64,000 bases of DNA from NCBI GenBank assembly GCA_963746155.1, contig CAVVAB010000012.1, positions 682,001 through 746,000 of the forward strand, written 5' to 3'. Source of the DNA: AC-32 sp963746155. Lineage in GTDB: Bacteria; Actinomycetota; Thermoleophilia; Gaiellales; Gaiellaceae. Position numbers and translations under genes: made by a program. Within the stretch, counting starts at the first letter, position 1, and each line of letters opens with the position of its first letter. Positions 55,151 to 62,870 of the stretch are shown here, in pieces. The notes below the pieces were generated by a model. It was not told the DNA's origin. It saw only the letters and a list, made by a program, of their open reading frames with translations, and made no database searches.

Positions 55151-55812
55151 CTCGGGTCGCCCTCCTCGCTCTCGTCGGAGCGCTCGCCGCCGGGTGCGGC
55201 TCGGCGGCGGGAGGATCCGGGCAGGCGACCGTCTGGGTCACCCGCGACCGCGGTCAGGTCGTCCTCCACCGGGCGAAGGTGCCGGCCGGGCTCACCGCGA
55301 TGCAGGGGCTGGCGCGGGTCGCGAGGCTCCAGACCCGCTACGGCGGGCGCTACGTGCGGGCCGTGGACGGCGTCAAGGAGGGCGGGCGGCGCGCGTGGTT
55401 CTACTACGTCAACGGCTACCTCGCCGACCGCGGGGCCGCCGACTACAGGCTCCACGCCGGGGACGTGGAGTGGTGGGACTACCGCAGCTGGCGGGATCCG
55501 GCCCAGGATCCCGTCGTGGTTGGCGCGTTCCCCGAGCCGTTCCTGCACGGCTACGCGGGGAAGACTCGGCGCGTGGTTGTCGTCACGAACGAGCCCGCGG
55601 GACGGACGCTCGCCCGCAGGCTCCACGCGCGGGTCCTGCCGCCGGGTGCTCGCCTGCCTCGAGACGCGAATGTGCTGGTGCTCACGCGCGGGAGCCCGAC
55701 GTCGTTCCGGGCCAGGCTCGCCGGCGACGGGCCTGGGGCTCCGGTGCGGATGACGTTCACCGGCGATCCACGCTCGCTCCTCCGCTACCGCTTCAGGTAC
55801 TCGGTGCCGTGA
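55147..55812 (+). CDS. DUF4430 lipoprotein (transcobalamin C-terminal-like)
   Basis: 221 aa. A lipoprotein signal peptide ends in lipobox LAAGC at residue 17, so the protein is anchored to the outer face of the membrane. The DUF4430-like region is MQGLARVARLQTRYGGRYVR, AVDGVKEGGRRAWFYYVNGY and RLHAGDVEWWDYRSW. A further domain of about 95 residues (TRRVVVVTNEPAGRTLARRL and onward) is not recognised. GTG 55147 overlaps the previous stop (GTGA). Being next to the EcfT gene, it is a good candidate receptor that passes cobalamin to the ECF transporter. Confidence 0.77.
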   Translation: MTRVALLALVGALAAGCGSAAGGSGQATVWVTRDRGQVVLHRAKVPAGLTAMQGLARVARLQTRYGGRYVRAVDGVKEGGRRAWFYYVNGYLADRGAADYRLHAGDVEWWDYRSWRDPAQDPVVVGAFPEPFLHGYAGKTRRVVVVTNEPAGRTLARRLHARVLPPGARLPRDANVLVLTRGSPTSFRARLAGDGPGAPVRMTFTGDPRSLLRYRFRYSVP

Positions 55813-56507
55813 GCCCGGTACCCGCAGCTGCGCTGCTCGCCGGCCTCGCCGTGGCCGCGCTGCTCGCCGACCGGCCCGAGTCGGTCGCGGCGATCGTCGT
55901 GGTGCTCCTGGTCGTCTGCCTCCGCGCTCCGGCCGACCGGCGGCGGATGTACCTCATCGGCGCCTTCGTCTCGGGCATCGCGGTCGTCGTCGTGACGCCG
56001 TTCGTCGAGACGATCGGCTCGCACCCGATCTGGACGGGTCCGACCGTCCCGGTGCTCGGGCAGCTCGACGTCACGAGCGAGGAGCTGCGCAACGGGATCT
56101 TCCAGGGCCTGCGGCTCGTGGCCGTCGCGCTGGCGTTCGCTGCCTACGCGCTTCTGCTCGACCACGACCGGCTCGTGCAGGCGGCAGGGTTCGCGCGGCG
56201 CTCGGTGCTCGCGATCGCGCTGGCCACGAGGCTCGTCCCGACCCTCGAGCGTGACGCGTCCGGGCTCGTCGAGGCGCTGCGAGGCCGCGGCGTGGAGGTC
56301 ACCGGCGTGCGCGGGCGTGCGCGGCTGCTCTCGCCGCTGCTCGCAGGCTCGCTCGAACGGGCGATGAACCTCGCCGAGGCGATGGAGGCGCGCGGCTACG
56401 GGCGCGCGGGAGCGACGCGGGCGCCGAGGCCGGCGTGGGGCGCGGCCGAGCGGCTGGCGCTCGTGGCAGGCGTGTTGGCGGTCGTGCTGGGGGCGCTGTG
56501 GCTCTAG
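55809..56507 (+). CDS. ecfT: ECF transporter transmembrane subunit EcfT
   Basis: Scaffold of an energy-coupling-factor importer, linking the ATPases to the substrate-binding S subunit. 232 aa with about five helices. The two coupling helices carry the EcfT Ala/Gly-Arg-Gly signatures: LVEALRGRGVEVTGVRGRAR and LAEAMEARGYGRAG. GTG 55809 overlaps the lipoprotein stop. It overlaps the ATPase gene start by ten bases, as usual in coupled ECF operons. Confidence 0.87.
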   Translation: MSPVPAAALLAGLAVAALLADRPESVAAIVVVLLVVCLRAPADRRRMYLIGAFVSGIAVVVVTPFVETIGSHPIWTGPTVPVLGQLDVTSEELRNGIFQGLRLVAVALAFAAYALLLDHDRLVQAAGFARRSVLAIALATRLVPTLERDASGLVEALRGRGVEVTGVRGRARLLSPLLAGSLERAMNLAEAMEARGYGRAGATRAPRPAWGAAERLALVAGVLAVVLGALWL

Positions 56508-57844
56508 CGCGCGTCGAGCGGCTCTCGTTCTCCTACCCGGAAAGCCGGCCGGCGCTTTCGGGTGTCTCGCTCGAGCTGTGGCCGGGCGAGGTCGTGGTTC
56601 TGCTCGGCCCCTCGGGCTCGGGGAAGTCGACGCTGCTGCGGGCGCTCGCCGGCCTCGTGCCGCACTTCCACGGCGGGCGCTTCTCCGGCCGCGTCGAGGT
56701 CGCGGGCCTGGACACACGGGAGACGCGGCCGTCCGAGCTGGCCGGGACGGTCGCCACGCTCTTCCAGGATCCCGAGGACCAGGTCGTGTTCACGCGCGTG
56801 GAGTCCGAGGTCGCCTTCGGGCTCGAGAATGTCGGCACGCCTCCGGAGGAGATCGCGGGGCGCACGGCCTCGGCGCTTGCGTCGGTCGGGGCGGCGCAGC
56901 TGGCGCAGCGGCCGGTCGCGCAGCTCTCGGGCGGCGAGCTCCAGCGCGTGTGCCTGGCCTCCGTGCTCGCGCTCGAGCCGCAGCTGCTGATCCTCGACGA
57001 GCCGACGTCACAGCTCGACCCGGACGGAGCCGCCGACGCGATCGAGCTCGCGCGGTCGTCGGGCGCGGCGGTCGTCGTCTCGGAACACCGCCCCGAGCGG
57101 GTGCTCGACGCGTGCGACCGCGTCCTGTTCGTGGAGAACGGCCGGGTGGTGCTGGACGCGCCGCGGGCGGAGGCGCTGGAGCAGCTGCCCGGGGCCTGGC
57201 TACCGCGCGAGGCCGAGCTTCCGTGCGGCGAGCCTGCGGGCGAGGCCGTGTGCCGCGTCGAGAGCGCGTCGTTCGGGTACGAGCAAGGCCTGCTCGTGCT
57301 CCAGAACGCGAACCTCGAGGTCGGCCGCGGCGAGGTGGTCGCGCTGCTCGGCCCGAACGGCTCCGGGAAGACGACGCTCGCGAAGCTCGCGGCGGGCCTG
57401 CTCGAGCCGCAGGCCGGCCGGGTGACGCGGGTCGGCCGCGCGTGCTACCTGAGCCAGGATCCCGGCCGCTACCTCGTAGCCGAACGTGCCGACGAGGAGG
57501 TCGCGATCGCGGTGGACGGCGACCTGGAGCGGGCACGGCGGGCGCTCGCCGGAGTCGGGCTCGACGGCTTCGCGGACCGCCATCCGCGCGACCTCTCGAG
57601 CGGCGAGCGCGAGCGCCTCGCCCTTGCCGCGGTGCTCGTGGCCGAGCCCGACCTGCTCGTCCTCGACGAGCCGACCCGCGGCGTCGACCCCGAGCGGAAG
57701 GACGAGCTGACCGAGCTCCTGCGCGCGCAGGCTCCGCAGCGCGCGACGATCGTCGTCACGAACGACCACGTATTCGCCTCGGCGGTGGCGGACCGGGTCG
57801 TGTCGACGGTGTCCGAGCCGGAGCGGGAAGTGTCGCTTGCCTAG
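56498..57844 (+). CDS. fused ECF ATPase (EcfA-EcfA', two ABC domains)
   Basis: 448 aa with two nucleotide-binding domains in one chain. First: Walker A LLGPSGSGKSTLLRALAGLV, Q-loop LFQDPEDQVVFTRVESEVAF (typical of ECF ATPases), signature QLSGGELQRVCLAS, Walker B LLILDEPTSQLDPDG, H-loop VVVSEHRPE. Second: LLGPNGSGKTTLAKLAAGLL, YLSQDPGRYLVAERADEEVA, DLSSGERERLALAAVLVA, LLVLDEPTRGVDPER, VVTNDHVFAS. Most ECF systems use two separate proteins; fused forms occur in actinobacteria. It powers import through EcfT and the S subunit. Confidence 0.9.
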   Translation: MALARVERLSFSYPESRPALSGVSLELWPGEVVVLLGPSGSGKSTLLRALAGLVPHFHGGRFSGRVEVAGLDTRETRPSELAGTVATLFQDPEDQVVFTRVESEVAFGLENVGTPPEEIAGRTASALASVGAAQLAQRPVAQLSGGELQRVCLASVLALEPQLLILDEPTSQLDPDGAADAIELARSSGAAVVVSEHRPERVLDACDRVLFVENGRVVLDAPRAEALEQLPGAWLPREAELPCGEPAGEAVCRVESASFGYEQGLLVLQNANLEVGRGEVVALLGPNGSGKTTLAKLAAGLLEPQAGRVTRVGRACYLSQDPGRYLVAERADEEVAIAVDGDLERARRALAGVGLDGFADRHPRDLSSGERERLALAAVLVAEPDLLVLDEPTRGVDPERKDELTELLRAQAPQRATIVVTNDHVFASAVADRVVSTVSEPEREVSLA

Positions 57845-58511
57845 GCTCGCCGTCGCGTTGGCCCTGGTTGCGAGCACGATCGCGGTCGCCTGGACGGCGA
57901 TCGACCCCGCGGACGCCGCGCTCTCGCTGCTCCTCGTCGCGGGCGCGCTGATCGTCGCGGGGGCCGCATGGCTCGAGTCCGGGCCCGGGTCGAGCAAGGA
58001 GATCGTCCTGATCGCGACGCTCGCCGCTGCGGCCGCGGCCGGTCGCGTCCTGTTCGCGGCGATCCCGAACGTCCAGCCCGTGACCGTGATCGCCGTCGTG
58101 GCAGGGGTCGCGCTCGGCCCGCGCGCGGGTGCGACGACCGGCGCGCTCGCGGCGCTGATCTCGAACTTCTACCTCGGCCAGGGCGCCTACACGCCGTGGC
58201 AGATGCTGGCGTGGGGGATGTGCGGCCTCATCGGCGGGTTGGCCGCGCCGCTCCTGCGCCGCCGGCTCCCGCTCGCGCTGACGTGCTTCGCGCTCGGGTT
58301 CGGGTACGACGCGCTGATGGACGTCTGGGAGTGGCTCAGCTTCTACCCGCACACGTGGCAGGCGTTCGCGGCGCTGTGGGTGCGCGGCATCTCGTTCGAC
58401 GTGGCGCACGCGACCGGGAACTTCGTCCTCGCGCTCGCGATCGGGCCCGAGTTACGACGGCTCCTGGAGCGATTCGCCCGTCGCCTCAAGGCCGAGGTCG
58501 TATGGGCGTGA
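57837..58511 (+). CDS. ECF transporter substrate-binding (S) subunit, probably for cobalamin
   Basis: 224 aa, about six to seven helices. AAAAAAGRVLFAAIPNVQPV and GVALGPRAGATTGALAALIS are the Ala-rich EcfT-binding helix and conserved loop of ECF S components; NFYLGQGAYTPWQMLAWGMC and FGYDALMDVWEWLSFYPHTW follow. The overall type resembles the general ECF S family that includes cobalamin-specific CbrT. Substrate is inferred from the riboswitch, not from sequence. TTG 57837 overlaps the ATPase stop; the next gene overlaps its end. Confidence 0.82.
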   Translation: MPRLAVALALVASTIAVAWTAIDPADAALSLLLVAGALIVAGAAWLESGPGSSKEIVLIATLAAAAAAGRVLFAAIPNVQPVTVIAVVAGVALGPRAGATTGALAALISNFYLGQGAYTPWQMLAWGMCGLIGGLAAPLLRRRLPLALTCFALGFGYDALMDVWEWLSFYPHTWQAFAALWVRGISFDVAHATGNFVLALAIGPELRRLLERFARRLKAEVVWA

Positions 58512-59308
58512 AGCTGGCCGCCCTGGTTGCCGCTGCAGTCGTTGCCGCGACTCCGGCCGCGTACCTCCAGGGCCGCCAGTCGCCGGGCGGCGGCTTCTCC
58601 GAGCCCGGCGGCACGGCGAGCCCCCAGCTGACGGCCTGGGCGGCGCTCGGGCTCAAGGCCGCGGGCGCGAGCACAGGAAGCGCGCTCGACTACCTCGTCG
58701 CGCACGAGGGGGAGTTGACCGAGGCCACCGACGTCGAGCTCGTCGCGGTGGCCGAGAGCGCCCTTGGCCGACGGCCCGAGAGCCTCCTCGCCCGGATTCG
58801 CAAGCTGCAGCGCTCGAGCGGGAGGATCGGGCCGACGGTCAACTCGACCGTCTGGGGCATCCTCGCCCTGCGCCAGGCCCGCGAGCGCGCGCCGCGCTCG
58901 GCCGTCCGGTTCGTCCTCGGCCGGCAGACGCGCCGAGGCGGCTGGGGCTGGTTCGGCGGTGGCGCGCCCGACTCGAACGACACGGCCGCTGCGATCCAGG
59001 CGCTGCGCGCCGCCGGGGTGCGCGGCAAGCCGATCCGGCGCGGGCTCGCGTACCTGAAGCGATTGCAGAACAGGGACGGCGGGTTCGAGCTCTCCCCGGG
59101 CCGAGGATCCGACTCCCAGTCGACGGCGTGGGCGATCCAGGCGTTCGTCTCCGCGCGCAAGCCGGTCCCGCGCGGGTCGATCGCCTACCTGCGCCGCATG
59201 CGCCGGGCGGACGGCAGCTTCCGCTACTCGGCGAAGTACGCGACGACGCCCGTCTGGGTCACCTCGCAGGTGCTACCCGCCCTCGCCCGACGGGCGTTCC
59301 CACTCTAG
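58502..59308 (+). CDS. exported alpha/alpha-toroid repeat protein (prenyltransferase/squalene-oxidase repeats; transcobalamin N-domain-like)
   Basis: 268 aa. N-terminal signal peptide (MGVKLAALVAAAVVAATPAA). The rest is repeats of the prenyltransferase/squalene-cyclase toroid type: YLQGRQSPGGGFSEPGGTAS with LTAWAALGLKAAG, then FVLGRQTRRGGWGWFGGGAP with DTAAAIQALRAAGV, YLKRLQNRDGGFELSPGRGS with STAWAIQAF, and YLRRMRRADGSFRYSAKYAT. The DxD catalytic motifs of terpene cyclases are absent. In animal transcobalamin and intrinsic factor this fold binds cobalamin opposite a DUF4430-type domain. ATG 58502 overlaps the S-subunit stop. A B12-binding role is inferred from fold and operon. Confidence 0.78.
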   Translation: MGVKLAALVAAAVVAATPAAYLQGRQSPGGGFSEPGGTASPQLTAWAALGLKAAGASTGSALDYLVAHEGELTEATDVELVAVAESALGRRPESLLARIRKLQRSSGRIGPTVNSTVWGILALRQARERAPRSAVRFVLGRQTRRGGWGWFGGGAPDSNDTAAAIQALRAAGVRGKPIRRGLAYLKRLQNRDGGFELSPGRGSDSQSTAWAIQAFVSARKPVPRGSIAYLRRMRRADGSFRYSAKYATTPVWVTSQVLPALARRAFPL

Positions 59309-60209
59309 GACCCAGCTCGTCTGCTCGTAGAGCGGCCGGTAGCCGAGCCGCTCGTTGATCGCACGCATCCCGGCGTTCGTGGATTCGTTCTCGGTGAGGA
59401 TCCGCTCGAAGCCGTTCGCGGCCGCCCAGCGCGCAGCCGCGGTCTTGACCGCCAGCCCGAGGCCCTGCCTCCGGAACCCGGGAAGCGTCGCCGTCATCAG
59501 GTTGTACGCGAGCTTCCGACCCGGGTCGACGGTGAGGAACGCGAGTGCCACCGGCCGCTCGCCGTCGAGCGCGACGAAGCTGCCCTCGTCGGAGAGGTCG
59601 GGCGCGCCGAAGTCGTCCTGCTTCCAGCCCTCGAAGTCGAGCTCGGTCTCGGGCTCGTCGCCGGGCATGTCGATCTCGCCCGCCGCGCAGATCGCGTAGA
59701 GATCGTCCACCCGGTCGCGTACCTCGCCGAGCGGAACGACCGGAACCGACGGCTCGGGCAGGTCTGCCGTCGCCGAGCTCGAGCGACGAGACGACGTCGA
59801 ACCCGCGACATGCGAACCCGCGTCGCTCGAGGAAGCGCGTCCCCGCAGGGTCGTCGTCGACCCAGGTGCGAAGCCGCCATGCGCCTCGCGCGCGCAGGTA
59901 CTCGCTCGCCTCGTCGTAGAGCGCCATGCCGAGGCCCTGGCCGCGCCGGTCCGGGTGGACGCAGAGCCAGAACCGGCCCTTGCCGCGCGTCGGCACCGCC
60001 CATTCGAAGCCTGCGTAGCCCGAGCCGGCGATCTCGCCGTCGAGCTCGACGACCCACTCGCGCCGCTCCTCGCGCTCGATCTGCCGGCTCGCCCGGTGCC
60101 AGATGGATGCCGCCGTCGCGATCTGGTGCGGGTTGACCGCGAGCTCGAGCTGCGCGACCGCGGCCGCGTCCTCCTCGCGCAGCTCCCGGATCACGGTGCC
60201 GCCAGCCAT
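59273..60209 (-). CDS. tandem GNAT acetyltransferase (two domains, frame break)
   Basis: About 311 aa. First domain: VIRELREEDAAAVAQLELAV, then KGRFWLCVHPDRRGQGLGMA with the acetyl-CoA loop RRGQGLG and WVDDDPAGTRFLERRGFACR. Second domain: VDDLYAICAAGEIDMPGDEP, YNLMTATLPGFRRQGLGLAV with RRQGLG, and ENESTNAGMRAINERLGYRP. The domains are in different frames. One extra base near 59768 explains it, joining SSLELGD to ADLPEPSVPVVPLGEVR. The shape resembles the two-GNAT proteins related to mycothiol synthase MshD; substrate unknown. The 3' end overlaps the convergent toroid gene by 36 bases. Confidence 0.78.
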
Positions 60210-60943
60210 CCGTCGTCCGGCCGAGCGAGACGGCCCTCGGCGACGAGCTCGCCGACGAGCTCGGGGGAAGCCGGCCAGGAGAACCAGGCACACGCCTCGC
60301 GCTCGGGGGCCACCACTGCGGCCCGCACCGCAGCGACGAGAAGCGCGTCGAGCCCGCCGTCCGAGCGCGGGACGGCCAGCTGGTCCCAGCGGCGCAGCTC
60401 GGACGTGTGCCGGTGGCGCCCGTCCGCGTCGAGCACGACCTGACGTGAGACCACCGCGCCCACCCGCTCCAGTCGCGCGCGCACGCTCCGAAGCGCCTTC
60501 GCCGACAGCTCGAGCTCCTCCCGCACCTCGTCGAGCAGGCTCGGCCCGGCGCTCGCGAGGTGCGCAACGAGCCTCGCCGCGTCGTCCTCGGCCGCCTCGG
60601 CCTCGGCCAGCGCCGCACGGCAGAGCGGATCGGCCAGCGCCGCGACCTCGTCCGTGAGGAAGACGCCGGTCCCGCGCAGCAGCCGCAGCCAGTGGATTCC
60701 CGGGCGCTGACGGAGCTCGAAACCCCAGGGCCACTTCGTTTTCGGATAGGCTGCAAATCCCTTGCCACCTGGCTTGTACGGCTCCTCGTGACAGGCGCCG
60801 TAGAGGCTGGGCAACGAGCAACTCGGCGTCAGCGTCAGGACGCCCCGCTCGCGCACAAACGCCTCGGCGTCGGCAAGAGACTCGAGGGCAAGCTCCGGCC
60901 GGAGGCGCAGCGCCACTTGACGTTGCTCGTGCAGCTCGTCCAC
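60191..60943 (-). CDS. winged-helix-type protein, possibly AlkZ-related
   Basis: About 250 aa, cytoplasmic. SLPSLYGACHEEPYKPGGKG, KTKWPWGFELRQRPGIHWLR, LLRGTGVFLTDEVAALADPL and AGPSLLDEVREELELSAKAL (helix-turn-helix-like), then LERVGAVVSRQVVLDADGRH and HRHTSELRRWDQLAVP. This combination is reminiscent of proteins annotated AlkZ-related (the DNA-crosslink glycosylase superfamily), recalled from general family knowledge and not tested. GTG 60943 begins VDELHEQRQVALRLRPEL; a GTG at 60991 would add 16 residues. It overlaps the GNAT gene by 19 bases. Confidence 0.55.
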   Translation of the reverse strand: MDELHEQRQVALRLRPELALESLADAEAFVRERGVLTLTPSCSLPSLYGACHEEPYKPGGKGFAAYPKTKWPWGFELRQRPGIHWLRLLRGTGVFLTDEVAALADPLCRAALAEAEAAEDDAARLVAHLASAGPSLLDEVREELELSAKALRSVRARLERVGAVVSRQVVLDADGRHRHTSELRRWDQLAVPRSDGGLDALLVAAVRAAVVAPEREACAWFSWPASPELVGELVAEGRLARPDDGWLAAP

Positions 60944-61014
60944 CAGCCGTATGTTCGCCGAGTTCCCTCGACCAGGGGTTCGCAGGCCCACAACGAACTG
61001 CCGATGCCGGGAGA

Positions 61015-61944
61015 GTGCAGGTGGGCCGTCGCTGTCTCATCGCTGCCATCGGGTTGACCTCCGTGGTGGCCGTGTTCCTGCTCGTCCGAAGGACCGGGAC
61101 GAGCGTGATCCACGCTGCCGCGACGCCCGACTGGCTGCTGCTGTTCGGCGGAGTCGCGATCTGCGCGGCTGTCCAGCCGCTCCGCGCCTGGGCCTGGTCG
61201 TCGACCGTGCGCGAGCCCGTCGGCTTCCGCGCGGTCTACGCGGCGAGCTCGATCGGCTCGTTCCTCGACACCGTCCTCCCGGGACGGCTGGGCGAGGCGT
61301 CGAAGGTCGCGGTGCTGAAGGTCGCGGCCGGCCCGCGCTGGCCCGGTTTCTCGCGCGCGGGCGGGAGCCTGATGTGCGCGCACCTGCTCGAGTCGGTCGC
61401 GTTCGTCCTCGTCGGCGCCGCCTCGGCCTTCTTCCTGCCCCTTCCCACCTGGGCGCGCGTGGCGCTGCTCGTCGGCCTGCCGCTCGCCGGCGGCTTGCTG
61501 CTGCTCGCCTCGGCGCTGCACCACCGCGTAGGCCATCGCCTGCCGAAAGAGGTCGGCGCCTTCCTGGCCGGAGCCGCGGCTCCGCGCGGGATCATGCTCC
61601 GCGCCGGCTTGATCCTCGTCGTCACCTGGGTCGCACGCTGGTTCGCAGTCCTGTTCTTCCTCCGCGCGGTCGGCGTCCACGTGGGCGTGGGCTCGGCGCT
61701 GCTGTACATGGTCGTGACCGGCCTCGCGAACACGATGCCGTTCCTGCCCGGCAACATCGGCCTCTACCAGGGCGCGGCGATCGGCGCGCTCGCGCTCTCG
61801 GGCCACCAGGGGACGAAGGTCGTCGCCGCGAGCCTGCTCACTCCGGCCGCGGTCAGCCTCGCAACGGCAGCCGCCGCGGCGGTCGGCCTCGCGCTCTACG
61901 CGCGCAACATCGGCCAGCTCGGCCGCGCCGCGATCCGCGCCTAG
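61015..61944 (+). CDS. lysylphosphatidylglycerol synthase transmembrane-domain (flippase-like, YbhN/UPF0104) protein
   Basis: 309-aa integral membrane protein with about eight helices. The conserved blocks are LRAWAWSSTVREPVGFRAVY, ASSIGSFLDTVLPGRLGEAS (N-x-x-P-G/R-x-GE type motif) and TMPFLPGNIGLYQGAAIGAL, as in MprF flippase domains without the synthase. Probably moves or binds a lipid; substrate unknown. GTG 61015, with GTG 61021 as alternative. The stop shares CTAG with the convergent cupin gene. Confidence 0.82.
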   Translation: MQVGRRCLIAAIGLTSVVAVFLLVRRTGTSVIHAAATPDWLLLFGGVAICAAVQPLRAWAWSSTVREPVGFRAVYAASSIGSFLDTVLPGRLGEASKVAVLKVAAGPRWPGFSRAGGSLMCAHLLESVAFVLVGAASAFFLPLPTWARVALLVGLPLAGGLLLLASALHHRVGHRLPKEVGAFLAGAAAPRGIMLRAGLILVVTWVARWFAVLFFLRAVGVHVGVGSALLYMVVTGLANTMPFLPGNIGLYQGAAIGALALSGHQGTKVVAASLLTPAAVSLATAAAAAVGLALYARNIGQLGRAAIRA

Positions 61945-62303
61945 CCGAGCTGCGAAGGGTCGGCGAGCATGCCGTCCCGGCCGACGTAGCCCTCCTTCGC
62001 CCCGACGACGAGCATGACGAGATCCTCGTCGCCGATGCTCCTCACCTGCCGCGGGGTCGTCGACTCGACGTGACAGAGCCCGCCCGGGCCCAGCTCACGC
62101 GACTCGCCGGGGACGTCGAACCGCGCCTTGCCCGCGTGCACGAAGTAGAGCTCGTCCTGCTCGTGGTGGAAGTGCGGCCGCCCGACAATCCCGGGTGCGA
62201 GCACGAGCACGTTCACTCCGAACGCGCTGACGCCGAGCTCTTGCCGCACCTTCCGGAAGACGCCGTCGCCCATCTCGTCGATCGACCCGAACGCGTAGGC
62301 CAC
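61941..62303 (-). CDS. small cupin-domain protein
   Basis: 120 aa, one double-stranded beta-helix. The first metal motif is GRPHFHHEQDELYFVHAGKA (H-x-H...E...G pattern); the second region is GGLCHVESTTPRQVRSIGDE. It could be a metal-dependent isomerase or dioxygenase or just a sugar- or metal-binding protein; activity is not assigned. GTG 62303 begins MAYAFGSIDEMGDG and is preceded on its strand by a TACCGT -10-like box. A longer frame continues upstream but is unlikely, since it covers the divergent promoter and part of the next gene. Confidence 0.77.
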   Translation of the reverse strand: MAYAFGSIDEMGDGVFRKVRQELGVSAFGVNVLVLAPGIVGRPHFHHEQDELYFVHAGKARFDVPGESRELGPGGLCHVESTTPRQVRSIGDEDLVMLVVGAKEGYVGRDGMLADPSQLG

Positions 62304-62372
62304 GGGCGAGGACGGTAGCAGCGGCTCTCCGGCGGGTGATGATCCCGTCCCTCGGCGGCGTATCTTCTCCGT

Positions 62373-62810
62373 ATGCGCAGCCGAACCGCCACCATCGTCG
62401 TACTCACCCTGACCGTCGGCCTGACCGGCTGCACCGGAGGTTCTACGAAGGCTGATCACGGAGTTGGCAAGGCGCCGCGGAGAGACTGCTTTGAGGTCTG
62501 GAATGCCGACTCGAATCAGGCTCGGCAGGCAATCGTCGCGGGACGATTCTCGATCGCAAACGTCAGTCGCTGGGTCGCTCAGGCCTCGGGAGGCGTGAAT
62601 CTGGGTGGTCCCGCAAGCCAGGGCTGCGGATACCTCTTCCACGACGACGTGCGATACGTCTCGATCAGCGGGGCTTGGAAGGGTAAGACGATTCGCTGGG
62701 CCGTGCCCCCGTCGCGGCACGGCTCGTGGTCACCGGAGCAGCACGCGGCTGTGTATGACAACGCGGCCGTCGAGGCCGATGGACGGCTCCGCCATCGAGA
62801 GCATGGGTGA
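62373..62810 (+). CDS. hypothetical lipoprotein
   Basis: 145 aa. Lipoprotein signal peptide TATIVVLTLTVGLTGCTGGS with lipobox LTGC (Cys20). The mature part has CFEVWNADSNQARQAIVAGR, a second Cys in GGPASQGCGYLFHDDVRYVS and several Trp. No family is recognised. A TATCTT -10-like box 6 bases before ATG 62373 supports the start. It is somewhat less GC-rich than its neighbours, which may hint at recent acquisition. Confidence 0.6.
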   Translation: MRSRTATIVVLTLTVGLTGCTGGSTKADHGVGKAPRRDCFEVWNADSNQARQAIVAGRFSIANVSRWVAQASGGVNLGGPASQGCGYLFHDDVRYVSISGAWKGKTIRWAVPPSRHGSWSPEQHAAVYDNAAVEADGRLRHREHG

Positions 62811-62870
62811 ACGCCTCTCCGCCCGTCACTGCGGCCACCGGTTCCCGGGTCGGCCGCTAGCATCGGCCGG

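Noticed and set aside
61941..62720. Cupin gene extended upstream to 62720
   Set aside because: The extra 139 residues lie antisense to the lipoprotein gene and across its promoter, with no cupin similarity.
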